In this document: piece by piece, positions 1 through 12,080 of the stretch
Numbering within the stretch: position 1 is the first letter of the stretch
Layout: every line of letters starts with the position of its first letter
Assembly (NCBI GenBank): GCA_029582165.1
Contig: CM055883.1
Coordinates: 21,988,501 to 22,052,500 of the forward strand
Source: Portulaca oleracea
Lineage: Eukaryota; Streptophyta; Magnoliopsida; Caryophyllales; Portulacaceae
Direction of reading: 5' to 3'
Length of the DNA: 64,000 bases
Notes under the pieces: generated by a model
What the model was told of the DNA's origin: nothing
Database searches by the model: none
Seen by the model: only the letters and a program-made list of their open reading frames with translations
Made by a program: the position numbers and the translations under genes

Positions 1-101
1 CGTTAGCTAACCACAAGGTTCAAAGTATTTAATTAACAAATTATAACTAATTAAAATAGATTAACTATCTGAATATTTATGATTTAGGGCGGGGTATTAC
101 A
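1..101 (-). repeat. 3' LTR of element D (partial)
   Basis: This is the first 101 bp of the 3' LTR in element sense, aligned without length change to 4161-4261 with a handful of substitutions. The rest lies left of the window. On the minus strand it begins TGTAATACCCCGCCC. Confidence 0.88.
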
Positions 102-838
102 TCCTCCCCCCCTTAAAAGAAGTTTCGTCCCCGAAACTTGCTGTTGTATTAATCGTGAACGAAAAACCTTAAGAAAGCTCGTTAACATAAATAAGAGAAA
201 CTAGGCAAGGTGCGAGTCACAACTATCTTGAACCTTATTCATTATAAAAGGGAACTCTTGTCCCTTCTCATAAACCATCCTAGAACCACATTAAACCTTT
301 GTGTCATATAATACCTTTCAACCTTTCACCAAACATTTTGATAAGGTACCTTGCCCTTATTTTGAGCTTCGCACCAATCCCACTTGGAATTGGATTTTAT
401 GAATCCTTATTTGAATTGATAAAGTCTCTTTTAAGACTAACTCAACATGCTTCACATCTATACTACACTCATGCTCATGACATACTTTTCTAGGTCCAAT
501 TTCTTATGTTGCCCTTAACTTGCACTTTAATTTGCTTAAATTGCCACTAAACTCCCCGATTTCCGAGAAAATTTCAAAGACTTCCCCTATAAATTGGACT
601 ATCCCAAATTTTTACATATCTTCATACCTGCAAGAAAACATATGCACCATATATATACATCCACTTGGAGCTTCAAGTTCATCATCCAAACCAACCAATG
701 CACCTATCTCCCATATCAGTCCATAAAGGACGCATAAACCACACATAAAAATCCTAAAATTACCATACTCAAATCATACTTCCTATCAACTTCTAATCTT
801 CCCAAATACTTCTTATAACTCCGCTCTGATACCACAAC
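102..838 (-). other. Residual internal region of element D
   Basis: The 737 bp between PBS and PPT hold no credible coding frame. The minus-strand 3' end carries the pol-tail-like GGGGACGAAACTTC and the purine tract (TTAAGGGGGGGAGGA, complement of 102-116). The 5' end carries the tRNA-iMet type primer site at 823-834, four bases from the LTR. The middle is AT-rich and I recognise nothing in it. Confidence 0.75.
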
Positions 839-3800
839 TGTAACGCCCCAACCTTAATCACAAGAGTAAGACTATACTTAGAAATCCCAAACCTGTGATT
901 AGCGCAGCGGAACACCTTAGGTCGAGGCATTACCGCCGTCTCCCAAAAGAGACAAGGCAACAACACTAAAGAAACTTCCAAAACCACAAGATAACTTACT
1001 AACTTAAAAACCATCACATATAAAACTTATACAACCCTTGGATAAAGCATATAACTTAAACATAGCTTAAAACTAAAACAACTTCCTCCATAAACATGGC
1101 TACTCCAAAAACATGCGACTCTCAAGCCGACCCAGATACTTCAACCATGACTACCTTGCTTGCAACACGTGATTACCCCTGCTTGCCTTTGCCTTTACCT
1201 TGGGTGCTCGGACCCCCTAAAACAAAACATTAAAACATTGTGAAAAGTGAGTGGGGAAACACTCAGTATGTAAACCTCCAACACGTCAAACCGTTCGAAA
1301 ACGGTTTTAGTGCCGGCATTTAAATTCATTTTGAAAACGGGGAAGGGGAAGTAAAACATTAACTTGAAATGACATGAACATAAAACTTATATATAAGTAA
1401 TAGTAACTCGAGTTCATAAAGAGAGAACATGTCACATGGGCTTAGAAGTAAATACATAAACTTAAGAGCTTTTGTTGGGTCCCCTTTAGATCGATGCAAA
1501 GCATCTCACAAGCACGCCCAAACCGATCTGAGTTTGGATGGGTGATCATAGATCAGACATCGGCAGTCTAGGACACTCTGATCAGGTGCATCTAAAACAT
1601 AAAGGCTAGCACTTCACGTAACTAGCTAGACATAAACATAGAATCCATAAAATGGGACAACTTAAAACCATGAATAATCATAAAAGCATAAATTAGCATA
1701 AACTGTAAACATCTAGCATAAATCGTAAACATTTATCATAAACCGTAAACATAAACATGAACTGTAAACATAATCATAAATCGTAAACCTTTAGCATAAA
1801 CCGTAAACCTTTAGCATAAACCATAAATATAGACATAAATCGTAAACATAAAACATAAATTGTAAACATAAAACATAAACCGTAAACATTTGCATAAACC
1901 GTAGCCATAAAACATAAATCGTGAACATAAAGCATAAATCGTAAATATAAAACATAAATCGTAAACATAGAGGAGCGAAGAGTTGGACAATTCGCGTACC
2001 TTGAACGTGTGGACTGCTCGGGGGTGATCTCGGCCGGGGAATGGCTCGGGTCGAGGCTGAACTTTGAGCTTAAAATGATAGAGTTCGGTATTAGAATAGA
2101 AACTATGAAAAGGTGAGGGCATAGGGCCTCACAATAGAGTTTTGGAATATAAATCGTATAAAAATTTCAGGTTTTTATGACAATAGTATTTTGGTCGTAA
2201 TTCGGGCTATAAAATTCGGATTTCGCTATGCGAGTACTTTTCGGAAAGGGAAAAATACACTCTACAAGTTTGTTGGCCGGGCCAGAGGCTAAAAAGGATG
2301 AGAAGAGCTCGGAAAAAGCTCCGGACAGCAACAGTGAAACACGGAAATATACTCTTATGTGCGGTTTTGTCGTTTAGACCAAATCAAAAGAACTTTGTAA
2401 TTTCCTTTAAACTCAAAGGAGCTCTATGACTTAAAGAATACTTGTAAAATATAGACCTTAAATTTCTCAAAGAGACTTTAAAACTCTAAAGTAAAATGAA
2501 CTCATTTCCTTAAATTTATGAGTTTTCGGTAAATTAAAACGGAAAACGTAGAATAGTTTAAAAGATCTCGGGGTTCCTTAAAACCTTTAAAACCGAGTTC
2601 CATGGTTCCTACTTATGGAATATATCATAAAGGTCATATGACTTAAGTTACACACCCATAAAACCAATTATAAGCTCAATATAATAACCTTTAACCCAAT
2701 TAATGCATTTATCAATTACCCAGAAAATTCCAGTTTCGCAGCTCCGCTTCCGGGTGCTATAACTCACTCTCCCGATATCGATTTCACTCATACCATACAT
2801 TTTTGGAAAGCTTGAAACGTCTCCTACAACTCTTATGTTGAACACTTTCTCAAACTCCAACTCCATATGGACGAAAAATGCCCAACAAAACACTGACTCC
2901 AAATTCGTATATAAAAACATACCTTTACGGTTTTGGCTCTAACTTGAGCTATACAAATCGAAAACCCGAAATTCCAAAGCCCGGTGTTTACTAACATTCT
3001 TGGCTACATTTTTACACCATATTCTGGGCTCAAAACTAATTTTAACATCTCCCATAAAAATCACATTTTGGGCAGAATGTACTGGGTGTTTGAGCTCACA
3101 TGCATGCCCCATTTTCATTCAAGTTTTGTACTAATAATACACCCATTGTAACCTATGCATAACCTCACTAATTTCCAGCATTTAGACCTCCAAAAATCAC
3201 CATCCATATTTGTACATTACACATGCAACAACACCAAGTTACATGCACTTAGATCACACCATAGCTTTCACAATTTTCTTCACTAATTACACATAAAAAC
3301 CCAATTAAACATGATTAACCTAATTGCCCCTTTCAAAACAGAAACTAACCTTCAAATTGTCATCAAATACCACATGCAAAAACCATAAATATCAATCTCT
3401 TCATCAAGAAACACAACTCTCTCAAAAGATTCACCAAACCTCACTAAACACATGTAGTTTGTCACTAAAATCAACTTTACTAACATATACTTTGAAACTT
3501 ATGAAAAAGAGAGGTGATTAGAAGGATGAATAATAAATTAGTACATGTAAAACATCAAAACTCAGATTGTATATCAATGGAGATGAAGGAATAAGATGAA
3601 TACCACTTGAAAAGTGAGATAAAAGTGAACAAGGAGGTGTGGAAATGGAAGGGGAGCAAGTGACCGCCGGAAACTTGGCCGGAAAGTCGCCGGAAACCGG
3701 CGAAAAACACAGGGGCAGGGGCTGGTGCTGCTGCTCGGAGAGAGAGAGAGAGAGGAAAGTGAGAGTGTTGTCCCAAGTTTGGATGAAAAGAATGGCCCTT

Positions 3801-4261
3801 TGCCTCCCACTTAAGGTTATAAACTCCTCCCTATTAACTTAAACTAATAACACTAAAAATAATAATATCATTACTCCAATTATAATACTAATACCTTAAT
3901 TAAAGAGACATAAAATTGGTAGTATATGATAGCTATAAAATGTATTTAATTTATGCGGGTTAAAAAGACGGTAAGATCGGTAAATTAAATTTAAACCGTT
4001 TGGCCGTAAAAATCGAAATAGTAATTAACCCGACTTTAAAATAAAGTCATAGAACCTAAAATAATTATATTATAAGGTCCAAAATATACTGTAACAAAAT
4101 TAGATTAAGAATTTTGATCGGTAAAATTTGCCGCTTCGCCATTCCTCCGAAACCTGTCACCGTTAGCCAACCACAAGGTTCAAAGTATTTAATTAACAAA
4201 TTATAACTAATTAAAATAGATTAACTACTGTAATACGTATGATTTAGGGCGGGGTATTACA
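839..4261 (-). repeat. 5' LTR of element D, 3423 bp
   Basis: The LTR runs TGTAATACC...GGGGCGTTACA on the minus strand, so its ends form a short inverted repeat TGTAA/TTACA. Length near 3.4 kb fits Tekay/Del LTRs. Inside are a diverged 19-20 bp tandem array (about 1685-1972), a short GA microsatellite near 3738-3756, and no coding frame. A weak minus-strand TATA-like TTTATAACC lies near 3815-3823. Confidence 0.82.
1685..1972. repeat. Diverged 19-20 bp tandem repeat in the LTR of D
   Basis: About 14 units built on CATAAATCGTAAACAT with one- and two-base drift follow one another. The frames that run through this block only translate the repeat and are not genes. Confidence 0.8.
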
Positions 4262-6467
4262 ATGAATTCCACATTCTGAGCGATGTGGTCAAAGGTGATA
4301 GGCAAAGTCATGGTTCCTAATGACTTTCGAGGGGTATTATCTTATGCCCGGAGTAACAGAGCATCCTGAACCAATTGTCTTTTTTGAACCCCTAACTTGG
4401 CAGCAGTTCGCCAAGGACAAACATTCACAGCAGAACCGTTATCCACTAAAATCAACGGGATCACTTTATCAGAGCAAAGTACGGTCAAGTACAAGGCCTT
4501 ATTATGATTCATCCCAGATACAGGCAGATCTTCATCACTGAAAGTAATGGCACCCTGGCTAGCGGCAACATGCGAGACCAAGGCCTCCGGGGTTGTGGAA
4601 GTAGGAATGATGGCATTCTGGAGAGCCCCCAGTACAAGCTCTCTATGTGGTTTAGAAGCACAAATTAGTTGCCAAATTGACACATTCGCCACAGTCTTCT
4701 TTATTTGTGTAAGAACAGGATCTTCAGCGGTAGCAGGTACCTCTGCTCTCGTAGGATTTGGATTTGGTGGAGGAGCTGCAGGTTCAGTCCTCGTCTGGTT
4801 TTGTCTTCCCGGCCTAGTTAAAAATGCAAGACTAGGTGGAGCTTCTTCTTCTTCTTCTTTATCAGACCAAAATTCATTACTAGGATCTTCTTCATACACA
4901 TCTTCTTCATCACTAACAGTAAAGGTTGTCAAATCTTCAGGAAGGAGTGCGGGTGCTCCCTCGTCGGTAATGCATTCAGACGGATCAAAAGTGCACTCCC
5001 TCATAAAAATAGCATGAATTGGGAGAGGATTGCTTTTGTTATTGGGTTTATTTGCAGTTTTAGGCATTGGTAGCGCTCAGAGTGAATCATCTTTTCAATT
5101 TGATTCTTGAGCGTCCAGCACCATTCCGTGTCATGGCCTCTGGCCCGGTGATACTTGCAGTAAGCATTGTTGTTCAATCCTAGTCCCTTAGTCTTAGGTT
5201 CAGGCCTAGGTATTGACAACTGGATCTTATTTGATTTCAGCAATCGATCCAAGGCTTCAGCGTAAGTCATGTTGAGTGGGGTATATGAATCGTATTAGAA
5301 GTAGGTCGTCTTCGGAGGCGGACCACGATTTACATTCTGGACGAAGCTCATCTCAACTACTTTGGGAGCGGTGATGGTCCTTCTCCCCACATTGTTGCCC
5401 TTCCAATTTCGGAACGCAGAAGTCCTCTCCTTGCATGCCTCTAACTTATGACACAACTTCTTTAAGTACTCGAAACTCTCAACCACATGAAAATCTAACT
5501 GTTGCGCCAGGCATGGCTTCAAACCACGGACAAATATGTCCAACTGCATTTCTGTGGGGATAATGCTAGTCACCTGAGATAGCTTAGCATGCCACCTCTC
5601 ATAGTAAGCCGTAAGTGACTCATTTTCTCCTTGTCGAATAGCAATGATGTGTGACAGGGTCACCTTATCCTTTTGAATTTTACTGTAATGCTCGATGAAT
5701 GCCCTGCGTAGAGCAGTCCAATCTCCTCGCACCTCCAGAGAAAGAGTGTAATACCAGTTTAACGCCTCATCATTCAGCGATGATGGGAAGACTTGCTTGT
5801 AATGTTCAGTAGTAACACCTCGAAGTGGCATCACTCGGTTGAACTCTCATACATGATGGGTTGGATTCTCAAACGGATAAAACTTCTTCAAAGGAATGTC
5901 CATCTTTCCCACTATATTAGCATTAATTTCAGCAGGTGGTTCGAACTCGACGAACTGGTTGGTGAAGGTCGGCATCTGGCTCACAGCATCCTTGAACACA
6001 TTCAGCTGAGCTTTTATGTCTTGAATGACGGGGTCACTACGTAACTCATCTTTGATCGGAACGGTTTGAGGGATAGCCACTGGCGGTGGAGGCGTAGGTG
6101 TTAGGTCATCAGATACTTCAATAACTCCTTCAACATTGGAACTCTCGCCTATCTTTCCTTTGCCCTTGTCAACAGCAAGGTTAGAGAGAATCTACATGGC
6201 ATTTTCATCATTGTCCGCCATTCCCATTCGCACGTTGATTTGTTGCACAGCTTCTAAGACACCATTCAAGGTTTCTTGTTGTTGCTCTATGCGAGTGTTT
6301 TGCCTCTAGATGAGTTCTCGCTGTCGAGCGATGTGCTCATCGGCTTTCTTCTTTTACTGTAAGGCATCAAAAGTGATCGAGCCCTCTACTTGCCTAAACT
6401 TCTCCTCAAGAAGTTTAGCTAAAGCCTCCTGAACTTGGTTGTCCCCATTTTTCTCCCCGGAAGGCAT
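4262..6467 (-). pseudogene. gag-pro: Element B gag-protease remnant (Tat-like Ty3/gypsy)
   Basis: The start is the ATG at 6467 (MPSGEKN...). The Gag domain is clear at 5834-5295 (LNWYYTL, then FVRGLKPCLAQQL). A zinc-knuckle-like CKYHRARGHDTEWC lies near 5165-5124. A protease follows with LVDNGSAVNVCPWRT near 4440-4400, where Tat proteases have their catalytic Asp. One frame carries most of the protein but is broken by TAA near 6350, TAG near 6310 and 6190, TGA near 5850 and TAA near 5297. A frameshift follows near 5070-5085, and a TAA near 4350 sits where Tyr would be expected. The frame continues to 4262, where element D is inserted. RT and integrase would lie left of the window. Confidence 0.86.
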
Positions 6468-7930
6468 GTTGAACTGCAGACGGCGGGAGGTTTTGGACCA
6501 GGGTGCTAACAGAACAAAGACCGGGTTACGGATCAAGCGATCTGTTGGGCCGGGGATCCAGGCTAGACTCGGGTCTCCTATATTGACTACAGCAAAACCA
6601 CACACAATTCAGAGATTGACCTTTTATTAACCAAAACCCAATTCGATGACTGCATGACCTAGCGAACCTACATGGGACTTCCTAAAATGCACAATCTATA
6701 TGCTGACTTGACAAGGTGACTCACCCGAGACACGGGTTTGCATGACCTTAACTCTACATGATCCTAAAAGACCATTGATCATCATAAAGGGCCGAATAAA
6801 ACCAAACACGGTGGGTCAAGACCGAGTATAGGAGTGCAAGTCAGTGTCTCAATTTGCATAGGCCTCATCCACAAGTCGGCCGTTTTAAGGAGAATTCGTA
6901 ACTTGGACACCCTACTTGGGCCAACTCAAACTGTGCTGATTATTATGTGGACTAGAATGATGATCAACAAGACTGGCCGCCTGACACTTTTCTATATAAT
7001 TTTTTTTCTATTTGTTTAGGGAAGTGGATATCATAAAGGACTGGATAAAACCAACGCCAAGCGAGTTTATAATTAGTTTATGGACTTAATTGCCAAATCT
7101 GATATGGTTGGGCCTAACCACGGGCCGGCCATGAATATGACGGATTCAATAATTAATTCGATAAATTAATTTACTCTAGCTTGGTGATTATTACACAGTC
7201 TAATACTTTACCCACTAACTTTGTTTCGACTTTTTAATCAGGTTTATTTGACCTTTGTTGGGGAGATGTTATAAATGGCCAAATAGAATCATCAAAGGCG
7301 AGTTCAGTTTACTTTATGAACCAAGAAAATTAACTTTTACAGATAAATGACTTAGTCGGTAAACATAACTCTTCTCAGCCCAATGACTACTATATGGACT
7401 AGAACAACACTCCTAAACTTGGGTCGACTCTTTACAACAAATTTAACACATGACACATAGCACACATATGAACAAGGGGTATCCTAAACCAAGGCTCTAT
7501 GTACAAAAGGGTTTATTGGCTGGATAAGGCTTAACGGCTCATGTACTCGCTCTGGTGCATTTTTGTTGTAAAGGCAACTTGAATATGTGAGGTGTTGCTC
7601 TTGGAGGCACGTGTGGAGACCTCGTAGAGTGATGCATGAGTGGATGTGGTGACTAATGCTCTCTCAGTGTAAATGCACCATTTGAGTATAGCCGGTCCGG
7701 CATCCCACGGGTTATTTTTATGGTTTAAAGAAGAAAAAAGCCTAATACCGCCGATTTACGTGCTCCTACGACAAATTTCATGTCAAGGGAGTGCCCCGCT
7801 ATATGCAATGCATTATGCTTAAAAAGAATGACCAAAAAATATAAAGTAAAATTCATTATCCTTCCAAAAAATTTTTAAAGTACACTAAACATTTTTAAAG
7901 TTTTACCCACTTTAAGAAAAACTCTCCACT
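6468..7930 (-). other. Untranslated leader of element B with three repeated modules
   Basis: No coding frame is seen. Three modules start near 6784, 7031 and 7270, each reading like CATAAAGGACTGGATAAAAC on the plus strand. The first two are followed about 100 bp later by a GGGCC...GGCCGGCC or related block. The same module occurs seven times in the leader of element A, which ties the two elements together. Confidence 0.7.
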
Positions 7931-7948
7931 AAAGTCGCCAAAAAATCC
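7931..7948 (-). other. Primer binding site of element B
   Basis: The minus strand reads GGATTTTTTGGCGACTTTAG directly after the LTR. GGCGACT fits the primer site form I know from Tat/Ogre elements, described as tRNA-Arg type. I could not check the tRNA match. Confidence 0.65.
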
Positions 7949-8683
7949 TATGGACATTTTTCCTCGTCGTTCAGGCTTCTGAACGTTCACGTTGGATTGG
8001 GGTTTGATTTGGTGGTTTGTGTTGGGGTTTAACCTTTGAAAACTCTTTAAGGAAATCAACCATACATTTCATGAATAATATTTTGTAAAATCACTTTCCC
8101 TTTACATATGCATTTTATGAGTCATTGAATTAAACCTTTAAGATTGAACATCCACTTGTTCCAAACTCTTCTAACTTTAACCCAATTTGCTCATTTAAAT
8201 GTTAAGCTCGAAGGAGAGTGATTCATGCAAGTATTATTTAGAAATATAAGAAATGATACCCTAAAGTTGCATCAATACATTGTAAAACCATGTTAACCAC
8301 AGTTTATCCAATCCTCGATGTGTTTTGGTTCGAAATGGGAGTCGCCACCCGACTTTTTAAGAGAAAAGCCAAGACAAAACAAAAAGGAAAACAAAAACAG
8401 ACTCTGCCTGCGAAACACAAGAATGGATTCGGAGGTAAGGCTACGAACTCGAAAAGTAAACCTTAATAGTTCGCCTCTCACAAAAGGAAAGACTCTACTA
8501 AAAGTTTAAAATTGTACTTTTGATAAAGTTTGGAAGGGAAATGAAGGAATACTTTATAAGATTATTTCATTGAATCATGCAACAAGATACAAGATAAAAA
8601 AAGGTACAAATACACAATTATATACAACAAAAAGAATACTTAAAGCTTACATTGCTACTTTGTTGGGAAAAAGCCTTGCCTAG
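7949..8683 (-). repeat. 5' LTR of element B, inner part (split by A)
   Basis: This is the PBS-proximal part of B's 5' LTR. It ends on the minus strand in AAAAATGTCCATA, with the usual terminal CA mutated. It aligns with the corresponding end of the element A and C LTRs and stops at GCCTAG, where A is inserted. The remainder is at 22215-23138. Joined length is 1659 bp, close to the 1689 bp of C's 3' LTR. Confidence 0.85.
8679..8683. other. Target site duplication of A, left
   Basis: CCTAG here matches CCTAG at 22210-22214 on the other side of element A. Joining B's LTR across one copy reproduces the LTR sequence seen uninterrupted near 9425. Confidence 0.92.
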
Positions 8684-10693
8684 TGTTGACATTTTTCCTC
8701 GCCGTTCGGGCTTTCGAACGTCCATGTTTGGATTGAAGTGTGATTCGGTGATTTGTGCTGGGGTTTGACCTTTGAAAACTCTTTAAGGAGTTCAACCTTA
8801 CATTTCATGAATAATATTTTGTAAAATCACTTTCCCTTTACTTATGCATTTTATGAGTCATTGAATTAAACCTTTAAGAGTGAACATCCACTTGTTCCAA
8901 ACACTTCTAAATTTAACCAAATTTGCTCATTTAAATGTTAGGCTCGGAAGAGAGTTATTTATGCAAGTATGATTTAGAAATATAAGGAAGAATACCCTAA
9001 AGTTGCATCGATACATTGTAAAACCATGTTAACCATAGTTTATGCAATCTCTTATGTATTTTAGTTCGAAATGGGAGTCGCCACCCGACTTTTTAAGGGA
9101 AAAGCCAAGACAAAACCGAAACAAAAGAAAGAAAGACTCTGCCTGCAAAACCCAAGAATGGATTCGGGGGTAAGGCTACGAACTCGAAAAGTAAACTTTA
9201 AGAGTTCGCCTCTCACAACAGGAAAGACTCTACTAAAAGTTTAAAATGTGCTTTTAATAAAGTTTGGAAGGGAAATGAAAGAATACCTTATAGAATTATT
9301 TCATTGAATCATGCAACAAGAATGATACAAAATAAAGAAGATACAAATATACACAATTATTTACAAGGAAGAAGAAAACAACTTAAAGCTTACATTGTAA
9401 CCTCATTGGAGAAAGCCATGCCTAGCCTTTAGATGATTGAAGAATCCTCCTTTATGCCTCCCCTCCAAGTGACAAGATAATGATAGAAAGGATTGTAAAA
9501 GATGATAAGAAAGAGGGACGAGAAACGGGTATAAAAAAGGCTCTTTTTGTGGGTTTTTGGGTAGTAGAAAGGTAAGCTTTTTGTGGAGTTTTATGGAGGG
9601 ATGATGGAAGGTAATATGAGAATGGACATAAGAGGTTTAAAAGAGTAGAGAAGTGGAGATAATAATGGTAGAAAAAATGGTGGAAAAGGATAGGAACAAG
9701 GTAGGAAAAAGGAACTCTTTTTGTGGGTTTCTCGGATTGTTTTGTGGTGTTTTTGGGAGGTTTTTTGTGGAGATGAGGGAGGATATGATGAGAGTATGGA
9801 TTAGTAATTTAAGAGGATGAAGAAGTGAGGAGAATGGTGGTAAGAATATGGTGGAGATTAGAGATGATGAAAAGGCTCTTTTATGGCTTTTTAGTGGTGT
9901 TTTGGGTGATATAAAGCTAGGCTTTTGTGGTGTTTATGTAAGAATGGACAGGGTGAGGGCTTAGAGGCTTAAGGGAGGATATAATAAGAGATTATGGAGG
10001 TAAGGAAGTGGTGGAAAGGTGATAGAAAGGATGGTAGAATGATAATAGTGGAATAGAGATTAGAGAGATGAGAGGAAATGAGAGAATAGATGATTGAACT
10101 CGTAGGGGGACAAATGGGTGAAGGATTGAGTGAGTTTGGCTTCAAGAGAGGTAGTATTTATAGGTGAAGGAGAGGCTTGAACATACATGCACATACATGC
10201 ATTCTCCACATTCGTAGTCAACAGCTCCTAATTCCAAGATTACTAAGGGAGTGTATGTAGGTGGACGGTAGTGTGAAGAGATGACTTTGGGTGTGAATGA
10301 ATTAAAGGTTGATCGGCCTATAGAGAGGGGAGGGATGTATTTTCTAGCATCCATGCACCTTTGGACGGTAGACATGTGAATAAAACACATGCTAAATTCC
10401 CCTATTCACACTTGGACGATAGGAGCTTTATTTGATGTTTTTGGATGCTTTTGTTAGGATTTGAACTTGAGACCTCTTGGCACATGGCTTGCATGGCTTG
10501 GCTTCCCTTATTTTCTAATTTCCTAATTTTCTAACTAGAAATACATAAAAAAAAGGAAGTAATAAAAATTACATTAAAAAGTATATAAAATTTATGCTAA
10601 AATCTAGCTTATCGAATGACTTCTCCTTCTTTATTTTTGTTTCATTATATATAGTTATGCTATATATTTATGTGCCAAAATCCGGTGTCTACA
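8684..10693 (-). repeat. 3' LTR of element A, 2010 bp
   Basis: In element sense it starts TGTAGACACCGG at 10693 and ends AAAAATGTCAACA at 8684. It holds a TATA box (10162-10155) and the palindrome-like GGTTGATCGGCC (10307-10318). A G/A-rich stretch with repeated GATGG/GGAAAG words fills 9440-10140. It is 673 bp longer than the 5' copy. Confidence 0.92.
10155..10162 (-). promoter_or_regulatory. TATA box in 3' LTR of A
   Basis: The minus strand reads CCTATAAATACTAC, the same context as in the LTRs of B (22652-22645) and C (42627-42634). Confidence 0.75.
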
Positions 10694-10709
10694 GAGAGCC
10701 CCCACTTTC
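10694..10709 (-). other. Polypurine tract of element A
   Basis: GAAAGTGGGGGCTCTC on the minus strand sits directly before the 3' LTR. C has the near-identical CAAAGTGGGGGCTATC before its 3' LTR. Confidence 0.85.
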
Positions 10710-11672
10710 ATTGAGTCTGAAGATAGGACGAGAATCTAAGTAGTCTTGATTTGATGGACACCGGTCGAGATATGACTTTCGAGTGCAAAGCCTGGAGATA
10801 TGACTTTATCGAGTGCAAAGCCTGGGGTGATGCTTGAAAGTGGGGTCCTGCATCGCGGTTGTCGGCGGCGTGCGCCTTTGTCGAGGGTGATCCCGAGCAC
10901 GAATGATGCTCTACTTGAAGCGATCTCGGACGTTCGATGACATCCTACTCGATATGATCTCGGACGTTTGAGGCATCCTACTAGAAGGCGTGGGCTGACA
11001 CTTGGAAGCTAGGTCTTGTGTCGCGGTTGGCGAACTTTCGCCGATAGGTGATCTCAGGCGAGAATGACGCCATACTTGTTGGAGAGATTTCATCGAACGT
11101 GATGCCGATGGCTCTTGGATTGTGATGTTCTAGTCTTTCCCAGTGTCGTTCCAGTCTTTCCCGGTGTTGATGTTGATGATTGTTGGCACGTTCAATGCCG
11201 AGGGACTTCATCGATCGCGATGTCGATGGCCTTGGGGGTTGAGACTTCACCGAAACTCTGCAAGTGGCTCAGGATTGGGGCTGCATCGAAACTCTACCGA
11301 TGGCCCTGGTTGTTTACACTTCACCAAAACTCTGCCGGTGGCTCTGATGCTGATGGGGACTTACGCCGATGGGCTACCCTGCTTTTGGGTTTTTGACGAT
11401 GACGATGACAAATTGGACGCGAGGCTAGATGCCAAACTAACCAGACGCGAGGCTGCAACTAGACGCAACGCTGGAGGCCAAAGGGACTACATCGAAACTC
11501 TGCCGATGGCCCTGACGTTGAGACTTCAGCGAAACTCTGTCGGTGGCTCTGATGCTGATGGGGACTTACGCCGATGGGCTACCCTGTTTTTGGATTTTTG
11601 ATGATGATGATGATAATAAACTGGACGCGAGGCCAGATACTGAGACTAACCAGACGCGAGGCTGGAAGCCGT

Positions 11673-11719
<47 letters not shown>

Positions 11720-12080
11720 GGATTTCAATACCGAGGAACCTCACCGGTCGTGATGCCGATGGCCCTAGGGTAGAGACTTCATCGGGCACGATGTCGATGG
11801 CTCTGATGTTGGGGAATTATGCCGATTGGCGACCTTGTTTTTTATCTTTCTGACAGTTGATGGCATTTTTGATGCCGATGAGACTTCACTGGACGTGATG
11901 CCAGTGGCATTTATTCTTGAGGCTTCGTCGAAGCTGATGTCACGACTCTTATTGCTGAGACTACACCGATCTCTGCCGGTGGCTCTGATTTTGATTTCTG
12001 ATGGTAATTCAATGCCTGGAGACTTCATCGATCGCGATGTCGATGGCTCTTATTTTCCTCAAATTATGTCAGCATGATCA
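10710..12080 (-). repeat. 3' untranslated repeat block of A
   Basis: Diverged units around a core like GAGACTTCATCGATCGCGAT recur through about 11090-12050. A perfect (ATG)n microsatellite sits at about 11673-11719. The block from 10740 to 10830 contains a duplicated GAGTGCAAAGCCTGG. All of these have counterparts in reverse orientation upstream of C's 3' LTR (41300-42060). Frames through the block translate repeats and are not genes. Confidence 0.75.

Larger units (their letters stand above)
1..4261 (-). mobile_element. Element D: Tekay/Del-like LTR element with almost no internal region
   Basis: Read on the minus strand, the element starts at 4261 with TGTAATACCCCGCCC. Its 5' LTR ends at 839 with GGGGCGTTACA and is followed by a primer site (TGGTATCAGAGC, 834-823). 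After only 737 bp of internal DNA come a purine tract (114-102) and the start of a second LTR copy at 101, which runs off the window. Positions 1-101 match 4161-4261 with a few differences. Just before the purine tract the minus strand reads GGGGACGAAACTTC, the kind of pol tail seen in Tekay/Del elements. No gag or pol frame remains, so the copy can only have moved in trans or lost its coding part later. It is inserted in the protease gene of element B. The far LTR end and target duplication lie outside the window. Confidence 0.85.

Noticed and set aside
823..834. Possible tRNA gene fragment (GCTCTGATACCA)
   Set aside because: It is the tRNA-complementary primer site of D; no cloverleaf around it.
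1774..2122. Hydrophobic minus-strand frames (FTIYVLCLRFM-like)
   Set aside because: They translate the tandem repeat of D's LTR.
4547..5017. Plus-strand 156-codon frame
   Set aside because: It is the shadow of B's gag-protease gene on the other strand.
7949..8683. A separate short solo LTR
   Set aside because: It ends exactly at A's target duplication and is continued at 22215, so it is one half of B's LTR.
11543..11773. Open frame with a long Met run
   Set aside because: It is only the translation of an (ATG)n microsatellite.
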